A DNA stretch of 64,000 nt, from the NCBI GenBank assembly GCA_947044405.1, contig CAMRHE010000206.1:1178001-1242000 (forward strand), given 5' to 3'. Position 1 is the first letter of the stretch. The number at the start of each line of letters is the position of its first letter. This document shows positions 37,801 through 49,800 of this stretch, piece after piece. The notes beneath the pieces are model-generated. The model did not search any database, was not told the DNA's origin, and saw only the letters and a list, made by a program, of their open reading frames with translations. The stretch comes from Leptodactylus fallax. Taxonomy: Eukaryota > Chordata > Amphibia > Anura > Leptodactylidae. Position numbers and translations under genes: made by a program.

Positions 37801-40800
37801 TCACAAGAGCACTGGTCCCGTGTGTCCCATATAAAGCAACAGGTCGCACATGTACATTTCTGTTCCATTCAAATCTATAGGACCGCAGATTGGTACAGAT
37901 GTATCAGATTTAACCTGAATTTCTGCTCTGTGATAAGATTTCCTGCTGCAGTAAGTTATCACAGATGACAACAAAAGCCAATGGAAAATCTTTGAAAAAA
38001 TGTGTGCCACTGTGTTATGTGTCATTTTAAACTTTGCTACATCTGGAGCTCTCAGCTTGTCTTCAGTAGTCTCATAGAGATGACTGCAGCAAACACATAC
38101 ATAATGTACTGCTCCATTTATATGGGGCACACAGGAACCCATCGGAGGAGATTCTAGCATATGCAACTTTGTCTCTCCAGTCAGTGTGAGACTGAGTAGT
38201 CGAGCGCTATCTCTGGCATTCCAATAGAATTGAATGAAGCGACAATGCACATGGGTGTCCTACTGCTCCATTCATATTTGGTAAATGTGAATTTAGAATG
38301 TGAGATTTTCCATTGTTTCACGGTGCACATACATGTGCAGCATTAATGGTTAGCACAGCTTGTGTTTTTTTAAACTGTTCCACACAAAATGTGACTTACT
38401 TGAAGATGTGGATGTGGTTGTAGTCTCAGAGGTTGTTGTTGTTGTTGGTGAAGTACTTGTACTTTGTATTGGTGTAGTCTCTGTAGTGGATGTCTGACCT
38501 AAAATACATGGATAGAGACAGAAATATCATGAAAGTTGTATATACTGCTTTAGCTTTCATGTATTTCACTGTAGAAAGGAGTTTAAAAGCAAAGACATTT
38601 ACGGTATAGCCACAAGATAGTCCATAAATGTATTATTATTGGGGTTACTGCATCTAAAACCTCCACCTATTGGTAGATAAGTGATCAAGAGACCCTAGTC
38701 CTTCCAAGTAAAATGTTGGATAAGACCACCATAGACCATGATGCATTTCTTTTAACTTCACCCCATACATCTAATAATGTTCAATCTACAATGCAGGTCA
38801 GAAACAAGACCTAAGTTGCAAAAAACTGGTTTAACGCACAATTTGGCTTTCTTTGTTATGAATGAGACTAGGGTTACATGGCAATTTTGGCCGTGACACC
38901 CTTCATATGACCAAATATCACCTTTTCACTATGCTGCATCAGCGCAAAATTTATGTTTGGGCAATATGTCTCACCGCCAAAATCACCCCAGTGTTCACCT
39001 AGCCTTAAAAAATTAATAAAAATATAATTTGAAAAAATATGCACTAAATATAGTGATTATTTTTTTTGTTCCTGGTTTCATTCTTACTTGTAGTTGTAGT
39101 CACCGATGTAGTTGTTGTTGAACTTAGTGGGGTAGTTGTAGCTGTTGTGGTGGTTGTTGGTGACGCAGTTGTAGCTGTTGTGGTGGTTGTTGGTGACGTA
39201 GTTGTAGTTGTTGTGGTGGTTGTAGTACTTGTAGTAGTTTGAGAGGTTGAAGAAAAGCAAAAATTTGGTAAAGGTTCGCAGCAGTGTACACTGATCTCAT
39301 AGTTGTAGCACACGGGCATGAACCCTGTCTGATCCTTGTTGTTACAGATGAGTCCAGTGGAGACATTACACGTCACTATCTGTCCCAGCCAATCTAGTGG
39401 CTTATCTGGGAATTTCTCTGCTCTGCAGGAAATGTTGTCCGGCTTCATCTCCCCCTTACACACTTCATGTCCGGCATTCATAATGTTCTCATAGGTCTCA
39501 TAATCTCCTCCATCAGGTCCATATTTAGGATAACTCACATCAAACCATGGTGACCATGAGCAAACGGGAATACAGGAAGGTGCTGAATGAAAGGGGAAAA
39601 ATGCATGAATTCAGTAAACATATGGTGACTTTTTGATGTCTTTGAATTTTACGCAATTTGGAGTGGAACTACGGTATGTTGTGTAGAAGGTCTTTAGATC
39701 AGAGAAGTAGAAGATACCAGCAGACAGACTGAGGTTACTCGCTATGGAAAAGCAGCATTTTTTGTTGCAAATTTTGCTATGGTTTTTTGAACCAAAGCCA
39801 GGAATAATTTAGCAGAGTAGAGAAGTATAAGTGTTCCTTTTAATTTCCCATTCCTTTCGAAGATTCTTTTGCCTTTGGCTCAAAAAATGCAGCAAAATCT
39901 GCAACAAAAAAAGCAGCTTTTCCCCAGTGTGTGGCCTCACCCTTAAAAGTATCTTCCCACGATCATAACTATATTTAAATTTGTCGACAAAAGATAAACA
40001 TTTCTGCAGATATAAATAATTAAAAATGTTGTTTTTTAAAGATTTTCTTAAATCATCCTGGAGGTGGCAGTTGTTTTGTCTTGATCGTTGCCAATAAATA
40101 CAACCATGAATGCAGGAACTTTCTATGGTTTGGGATTTGTCAAAAATCCAGCCACGATTTCCTTATTGTGAACAGGGTATCAGGCAGGGACACTACATTA
40201 AATGAAAACCCAGCCACGATAAGGAAATCATGCCAGACTAAATAAAGTTCTGTACCTGCCTTCATGGTTGTATCCATTGGCAGCTGAACAAGACAACAGA
40301 CTGTCACGGTTAGAGAAATTCTTTTAAACTACAAATTTTTTGATCATTTATATTTGCAAAAAATGTTTAACTTTTTGTTGTCTACAATTTTATATATGGT
40401 TATGTTCACGGGTAAAAACCCCTTTAATGTGCAACTCTTTTGGCAAAGCTTAGTCAGTGTAAGTGCAGACAGGGCAAGGTGTACATTTCTTTTTTGTCAT
40501 TGAAGGATGAGAAAAAGGCTAAGGCCCCACGTGGCAGCAAAAAAAGCGCTGCGGGAGAAACCGCGGCGGGATCGCATTTCACTAGAATCCCATCCACTTT
40601 GCTCTGACTGTAAAACGCCGCAATTTTTTCCTCAGTGCTTCTGCCATGAGCGAATCGCGGCGTTTACGCCACGTGGGGCTTTAGCCTAAATAACATTTTT
40701 GTTCTATGGTATGGGAAAAGGTAAGTAATCATTTAGGGAGGACAATAGATTCTTACACAACAGTTGGACACCTAGTGATGAGACCATCATTAAGGGGCAC

Positions 40801-43800
40801 AAAAAGTGGAAGGCCCTTTTCAATTTATTTTCAGGACTTTAATGTTAATGGCTAGCACTTAGAAGGGGCCATAAAACTTTGATTGGTTGGAGCACAATTA
40901 CTTAGCTGTGGCGCTCCAGTCAAGGCAGATCATCAGTAATATACTGTAGATATTGAAAACCCCCAACAGAATATTGTACTTTTCTATGTTACTTAATCTT
41001 GACTCCAAATTGACTTTATATTACTGTATTTTGCTTTCTTTTTCCTTTAACATGACACAAAAGAAGTTAAATAAACAGTTGCAGCAAATGTTAAGTAGAT
41101 TTTTTCAGTGGCTTTTCATTGGTTTTTGCTGTGTGATATCGCGCTGCAGCAAGTTATCGGATTCAAATTAAAGTCTGCTACATCTATAAGTGCATCATTT
41201 CATGAAAACCATTTGTGTCTTGATTCTAACCAATATCATTCCTTACACTTGTTTAGTATATACCTTTTTACAGGTATATTAATATGAATTAATATAGGCG
41301 GGACTTCTGTTAGGATTTACATCTGTTGGCCAACGCCACAGAGAGGTTGCAAAAATATTCTGTTGCTTTGGAGAAGCTTTCTGTTCTGTGTTACACACAA
41401 TCGGCCTAATCATTTGTCTGACACTAGGTTCACACCTGCGTTCGGATTTCCATTCATGGGGTCCGCTTGGGTACCCCACGAACGGAAATCTAATTCGCTT
41501 CGAAAAGTGGTTATCCACGGAAACTCACCGGCCACATAGACTATAATGGGGTCTGCTGGGTTTCTGCCTGAAAAAGGTAGAAAATGCAGAGAGTAAAGTC
41601 CTGCTTGCAGGACTATTCTCTCCACATTTTTAAAGCGGAATGGGGAACGGAATCCCCGAGCGGAGACTGGGTGCAGGTGTGAACCTACCCTGAGTACTCT
41701 GTAATGCTTAGTTTCCCCTGTGGCAGCGCTGTAGAAAAACTGATACTCACTGTTCGATTTGTGTACAGCTGATCTCTGGAATTCTTTGTGATCTGTTTAT
41801 TGTCAAGAAACACTTCTAACAAATAGAGATTGTCCAAAGTGGAGAACTCCTTTAAGCCCACTAATCTATTTTGATAAATGTTATATTGTATTTGAATGAC
41901 GCAGGGATAGAAGCCACTATAGGACGACATCATCTTCGAGGCTTGATCTCCCACGACCTTAGCAAGTGATGAGGATAATCCCAAAGGGCTTCAGAATTTG
42001 TCCCCTCTAAATGGTTCTACATGTGGTGACTAAGCTACTAGTAGTTCAACTGTACTACAAGAAAGTGTCATTTGACTGTGCAGAGTATTTCAACCTATAA
42101 GCCATCTTGTTTAGGTGTAAATGGAGAGATGTGGAAAGTGTCACTTACGTGGAGTTGTTTCTTCGGTCTCTTCAGTTGTACACTTTGTGGTGGTGACTAC
42201 TGTTGGTGAGGTTGTTGTCACACTGGTAGTAGTGGGGCTAGTAGTTGTGGTAGTGGATGTAGTTGTTGTGGGTGTTGGAGTTGTAGACTCTGAGTTTAGA
42301 AGTAAGGTATTAATAAATAGTAAGTGAAGTTATTATACAGAACAGAAGCATAGAGACATTATACATTGTATGGGATCATACGCTCAGATATCCCTGTATC
42401 CGTAGGAAAGTCCCACTTTGATTTTAGTTATAATGACACCTATGCGCTATATACATCCGTTAATGTATACACAAAAATTGCCCCCATATATAATAATTGC
42501 TTTAAATTAACACAGTGGGGAAGATTTACTAATCATTTCTAGTAATTTACAATGCAGACTAAGGCCAGGTAGTCTGAATATACACATATTTATAAGGCCC
42601 GGTTCACACCTGCAAACAGCACTTTTTTTCTCCACATTTTTCGTGCGGAAACCGAGCGGTAACCGCTTTTTTATGCAGATAGGTTTCCGTTCAGGGAGTC
42701 CACTTGGACCCATGCGCAGATGTGAACCGGGCTTAAGAGTGGCTGATGCTGGTTGATAGATTTAGTGCATCTTGCTAGACATGTCAGACATTTTTGCTTG
42801 ATATTACACCACCCATTGATTCTTTCTTTACCTGAAGTTGTAGGTGTTGTGCTATGGGTTGTAGTTGTAGTAGTTCTCGGAGTTGAGCAGTAGTCAGGTA
42901 ATGGACGGCAGCAGTGTACACTGATCTGATAGTTGTAGCACACGGGCATGAACCCTGTCTGATCATTGTTGTTACAGATGAGTCCAGTGGAGACATTACA
43001 CGTCACTATCTGTCCCAGCCAATCGAGTGGCTTATCTGGGAATTTCTCTGCTCTGCAGGAAATGTTGTCTGGCTTCATCTCCCCCTTACACAATTCATGT
43101 CCGGCATTCATAATGTTCTCATAGGTCTCATAATCTCCTCCATCCGGTCCAAATTTAGGATAACTCACATCAAACCATTGTGACCATGAGCACACAGGTG
43201 TGCAGTCAGGTACTAAATAAAGGAGAAAAAGAGCATGGATTTGTCAGTAAGTAGGAAGGATTTAAAGGGGTATTCCAGCCCCATATAGATTTTTCTTTCT
43301 GATGACCTTTGCACATGATGGGTCATTAGTATGTGATCTGTAGGGGTCCGACACCCAGAGCCTGCACAGGTCAGCTGTTCTGGCAGCTTCCAGGACTTGA
43401 AAACTACTGTAGTGGACAGGGAGCACATGTTGGCTGCTCCTACTCAAGTAATAGGAGCGTCCCTGAATTTCCCTGGAATCATTGCTATGCAGTGGAAGGG
43501 GCTGCAGCGCCACTCCTATTACTTGAATAGAAGCACCATGCATCTGCTACCCATCCACTACAGCAGCTTTAGTGCAGTTCGGGTCAAGAGAGAGATGTAG
43601 AAAACACCAGCAGACAGTTAATGTGAGACTCTTTTTGCAATGCTTAAAGGTGTTTATTTTGTGCTAAAAGTATTGATGACCTAACCTAAGAATATTTCAT
43701 CAATAACAGATCAGAGTGAGTCCAACGCCAAATAGCCCCACCGATCAGCTTTTCTCAGTAGCTGATACACAGAGATAAGAGCTGTCTACCTCCTGCTCCA

Positions 43801-46800
43801 TTCTCTGTGAATCAGCTACTGAAAACTGCTGATCGGTAGGGGTATCTGGTGCTGGACCCCCACTGATCTGATATTGATAACCTATTCTTAGGATAGGTCA
43901 AAAAAGCCTGGAATAGTAGTCATTGTAAGTGCAGACAGGGCAAGGTGAACCTTTCATTTTTAGCCTTGAAGGATGAGAATAAAAACATTTGTACTCTATA
44001 GTACATTAACCAGTATATTACAATAGACAATAGAGTCTAACTCCGCAGAAATCGCTGAAAATCAGCGGGGAGAAAAGTCCTGCACAGAGCACTTTTCTCT
44101 CTGCCGGTTTCAATATAAAAACAGCGACACTCGGCGGACCCCATTATAGTCTATGGGGTCTGCGGGTGTCTGTGGGTAATCACTGTTTTAGAGGTCCGGC
44201 TCTCCATCGTTTGGGTCCCCCGGCAGATTCTCTCACTTAGCCCCTGCTCACTACTTCCCCTTCCATAGATTTCTATTATGAGCTGTGATATCCTCTGTGA
44301 CCTTCTGACTGTCTTCTCTAGCAGACATTTCAGTGTGACAATATAGCAGAGAGATGGGGAGCAAAGAGCCTGATAAGTGGAGAACCAAACATTTTCCTCT
44401 GATAAGATAAATAAACCACCCCTCCTGCCATAAAGTACCCTTCCCGCTATACCAGTTGCCGCCGCGGAACCTGTTCCCCTTTACTGGCCATAAGACGGTA
44501 TAAAGTCCTCTTTACTGATTCCCTCACATGGTATATTGCCCCTTTGTTGACCCTCCTTTATTTGCCCCCATACAATATAATGTTCCCCTTACAGGCCCCC
44601 ATACAGAAAGTGCCCCCATTACAGGTTCCCAAACTCTTAGTTCCTTAATTACAGGCACCCATACAGTAAGTGCCACCTGTTGCAGACACCCAGACAGTAA
44701 ATGCCTCCATTACAGGCCCCCACACCATATAGTTTCCCCCATACAGGCCCCTACAGAGGTACCCCACAGCCATTATCTAGCAGGTAATGACTGATTTTCA
44801 CTCGCCTGTCCATGGCCGCCTCTGCTTGGGCCTCTAGGCGGTGTCACATATTCTGTCCTGACACTGAACAGGGATATAAAATGTGACGTTCCCTGTGAAA
44901 GTGAAAATCAGCTGTTACCTGCTGGAGTAAGGCTACATTCACACGACAGGGGCCTGTTTAGATTTTTATATTATATTAATATTTTATCACACTTCTCATC
45001 TGAAGTTGTGGCACCTGTTGTAGTTGAACGTTCAGTTGTTGTTGTTGGTGTTGTGGTTACAGTTGTTGTGGTCTCTGTAGTGGTGGGAGTTGTCACCTCT
45101 GTGGTACTAGTGTACACAGATGTAGTTGTGCTTTCGGATGTGGTGATTATTGGTGTTGTACTTTCAGTTGTTGTGGTTGTCTCTGTAGTGGTAGAAGTTG
45201 TACTTTCAGTTGTGGTGGTAACGGTTGTTGGTGTTGTGGTCTCCGTAGTGGTTGTCCCCTCTGGAGTACTTGTGAACTCTGAAGTAGTTGTACTTGTTAG
45301 TGGTGTAGTTGTGGTACTCGGTACCTCTGTGGTAGTTGTGGTCTTAGTAGTGGTACTTTCAGTTGACGTTGTTGTAGATGCTGTTGTAGTAGTCTGGGAG
45401 GTTGTAGATAAGCAGTAGTCAGGTAAAGGTTCGCAGCAGTGTACACTGATCTGATAGTTGTAGCACACAGGCATGAACCCTGTCTGATCCTTGTTGTTAC
45501 AGATGAGTCCAGTGGAGACATTACACGTCACTATCTGTCCCAGCCAATCTAGTGGCTTATCTGGGAATTTCTCTGCTCTGCAGGAAATGTTGTCCGGCTT
45601 CATCTCCCCCTTACACACTTCATGTCCGGCATTCATAATGTTCTCATAGGTCTCATAATCTCCTCCATCAGGTCCAAATTTAGGATAACTCACATCAAAC
45701 CATTGTGACCATGAGCAAGAGGGAACGCAGGAAGGTGCTAAAAAAAATAAAAAAATAAATATGCATTCAATAAACATTTGGAAAATCGTTGCTGACCTTG
45801 AATTTTAACTAATACTGAGTAAAATATTATAATATTATATATCTTGTTGAAGGATGAGATTAAATAGTAAACATTGCATCTCAGTCCCATTCATGTCAAG
45901 ACAGGCCAGCAATCCAAAAGGGGTCCTCCGGGGAGTCCGTGAGTACTTACTTCATCCTGGGTTATTAAGTTACGAAACCAGGGGTTCCATACTGGGTCAC
46001 ATGGTCACAATCGGCACCCAGCCCCGAATCGCTCCACCTCCTCTCTCCTCTAATATGTTTACAGATAGTTACTTATATTAAGGGGTGGCTTTACTATTAT
46101 AATGATGCAGGAGTGGGATTAAAATTTTTAACAACAGGTTCCGCGGTGGCAACTGGTATAGGGGGAGGGGTACTTTATGGCAGGAGGGGTGGTTTAATTT
46201 ATCTTATCAGAGGAAAATGTTTGGTTCTCCCCTTATCAGGCTCTTTGCTCCCCATCTCTCTGCTATACTGTCACACTGAAATGTCTGCTAGACAAGACAG
46301 TCAGAAGGTCACAGAGGATATCACAGCTCATAACAGAAATCTATGGAAGGGGAAGTAGTGAGCAGGGGCTAAGTGAGAGAGAAAAAAAACCGAGGCACAG
46401 AAGAAACTGCAAGCAGCTAAATAGGAAGCTTTGTATTTTTCTACATATGTTTTTTTCACATCAGTACATGTCAGTGTTTCTCTATAATGTCCTGTATATT
46501 CCAGCTGCAGCTTTTTACGAGTGTGAGAGAGATAGTTATGGTTCTGATTCTCTACTACTTTCAGTGTGCAGTATATGGCAGATATCAGAGCAGCTAGTCT
46601 CCATCCACCAGCTCAGGTTAAATGGAAAATTAGAGAAACAGTGTGCAAAGGGGAAAATTAAAAATCATGCTATTCCTCATGTACACACACTATACCCGTG
46701 TTGGCGAACCTATTGCGCGCGCGCCAGAGAGGGCACGCAGAGCCCTCTCAGTTGGCACACGCGCGCCGTCACCATGATCGCTCACTAACGGGGAATCCGG

Positions 46801-49800
46801 TACAGGATTCCCCGTTAGTGAGCGAGCGCTTCTTTCAGCTGTATGTGCAAATGCGCATACAGCTAAAAACTGTCAGTGTAGGCTTACACTGACTGCAGAG
46901 TGTAACCTCTGCCCTGACTTACGTCATCGTGCCTGCGATCAGAAGAAGAAGAAGGACTAACTTCGTGGGACTGCAGCCATAGTGGGTAAGTAGTATAAAC
47001 TACTGTGTGGGGGCCACTCTGGAGCATATAATACTGTGTGGGGGACCACTGTGAAGCATATAATACTGTGGGGGGAGCAATGTGGAGCATATAATACTGT
47101 GTGGGGGGCCTACTGTGGAACATATACTACTGTGTGGGGCCCACTGTGGAGCATATAATACTGTCTGGGGGCCACTTCAGAGCGATTTGTACTGTCTAGG
47201 GGCCACTGTGGAGTGCATTGTACTGTGTGGGGGCCCTTCACTATTTATATCACACAGTATCTGTTTTATAGCAGACATGTGATATTATTACAGGCTGTAA
47301 TAACATTGCACGGTCACTATAAAACAGATCCTGGTTAATTTAAGGTTATATTGCCGTTTTGGCACTTTGCGATAATTTAGTGGGTTTTGGGTTGCAGTTT
47401 GGGCACTTGGTCTCTAAAAGGTTCACCATCACTGCACAATACTATTCATTTATGTAAAATTCTTAAATATAATGTATACTTTAACATTGTTTGTACATTA
47501 GTTTAATTTAGTATTTTTTTTTCTTTTTTTAATCGAAAACTTAATTTTAAACAGAAATGTGACAGTTGTCACTTACGTGTAGTTGGAGTTGTTTCTTCGG
47601 TCACTTCAGTTGTACACTTTGTGGTGGTGGCTACTGCTGGTGAGGTTGTCGTCACACTGGTAGTAGTGGGGCTAGTAGTTGTGGTCGTGGATGTAGTTGT
47701 GGGTGTTGGAGTTGTAGACTCTGCGTGTATAGAAGTAGAGTATTTATTAATAGTAAGTGCTTCGCACTGGACACTATTAATGCTAATAAAAAAAAAAATA
47801 ACCGTGCTTTACTTAAATGGGTTTTCCCACAAAGATAGATTTTGAAGATAGCACTTGTCACCGTCAGTCCCCTAGCAATGCAGATGTGCAATTGACACTC
47901 TATACAAACAGTGACACATGCCTCTTAATAAACTTGGTGCTTCTTTGGCGGTCTGTGCACCACAAAATGGAATCGACACGAGGTGTGAACTGATGTAGAA
48001 GTCTCTCAGGAAGTCTCTCTCCCTCTGCTGCCTGTAGATACTGTTATGAACTAGTGAGAGTCCCGTTCCCTGTTCTTCTGCCCTAACTCTTCTCTCTCAT
48101 ATTCTGCTTCCTATAGCCCGCCTTCTCACTTGCTTGTCTTAGTACCCCACTGTCTCACACTCAGGTAGTATGCCGCCATTACCTTCCACACTGTGGTCAC
48201 ATTTCAGGACCTGTGGTGACATTACCTTGCACAGCTTTATAAATGGTGAGAGAAGCATTATAGGACAAAAAGTCACAAATTTTTTGCAAATGGGTATGTT
48301 TGCAATTTACAACTTTTTTACACTAGAAAATTGCCACAAGCCCTTGATAAACATCCTGAAATTTGTGGAGCTGAAACCTATAGTACACTTTATTGCAAAA
48401 TTTATGTAATAGAAAGGGTTAGTTGTAATTTCGATACTTATTGTTTTCTTATTAAAACCATTGTTTCCTTTACCTGAGATTGTAGATGTGATCTCGGTTG
48501 TTGTACTTTGAGTTGTAGTTGTTGTAGTTGTGGTAATTTTAGGGGTAGTACTTATACAGAAATCAGGTAGAGGACGGCAGCAGTATACACTGATCTGATA
48601 GTTGTGGCACACAGGATTGAACCCTATAAGATCCTTGTTGTTACAGATGAGCCCAATGGAGACATCACAAGTCACCATCTGTCCCAGCTGGTTTAGTGGC
48701 TTATCTGGGAATTTCTCTGCTCTGCAGGTAATGTTCTCTGGTCTCTTATCACCCTCACACACTTGAAGTCCTGCATTCTGGATGTTCTCGTAGGTCTCAT
48801 ATTCTCCTCCAGTGGGTCCAGGTACAGGACGACTCACATCAAACCATTGTGACCATGAGCAATACGGAATACATGTAACATCTACAGAAAACAGAACACA
48901 CTTTTATGTAGTAGCAGCTAATAATATATTCTCAAAAAATTAATCTAAATGCCTTGATATTCCTTAAAAAGGTAATATAAAACTTATTTTGACAATTTAT
49001 TGGATTCAGACTCATAATGGTAGATTGGATTGAATCCTTTTAGAAACACACTTGTACCACTCATAAATCTCCTTATATTAGACCAACTAACCTGAAAAGA
49101 CTATTAAAAAAGTTTATTGCTTGTAATATTAAAATATATTTGTGTTCAAGTCCTATGTAGAGTGGTGATTTCACCATGCTACCAGTTTGTTTAAAGTGCC
49201 AAACTAGAGCCCAGACTTATTCTTGGCTCCTGTTGACGCTGTAGAAAGAACAATACAGCAGAAATGAGTAGCACGTTAAATAGAATGAATATTGAGAACA
49301 GGGCACCTTTGAAATAGGCAGCAATTTTAAAAATAGAAATATATCTCTTAGGAAATGTTGATTGTGTCCATGCGTGCAGTATTAAATGCCTGAATAGCTT
49401 TACATAGGGCTTGAACATGAATATATTTTAATATTAGAATTAATACACCTAGATTTTAATTGTTTTTTTTTTTCAGATTCTTTGGTGTGAAATTCACTTT
49501 TAGTTGTAATTTCATTTCAAATTTTCAAATTTGAACATGAACATTTAAAATTTGGATTTTGCAGCATATAGACATTAGATAGTTTCAGAAAATTTGTAAA
49601 TTTTGATGTAATATAAAAAGAATATTGACAATTGTGATTAAAAAAAAGACGAGACCATACAGTTTCTTATAGAAGCTGCAGACATTGACTTTCTTTTCTC
49701 AGTTAAGCATGCATGTATTCTGAAAAACTCTAGCAGCAGCACATCTCCTCAAGAATAAAAGGATCAGGAAGTTGAAACCAACCTTATCTCCTCTGACATC

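Noticed and set aside
25340..38500. CRISPR-like or bacterial repeat array from the regular spacing of PTS units
   Set aside because: Repeats are coding Thr/Ser/Pro units inside spliced exons of a vertebrate gene.
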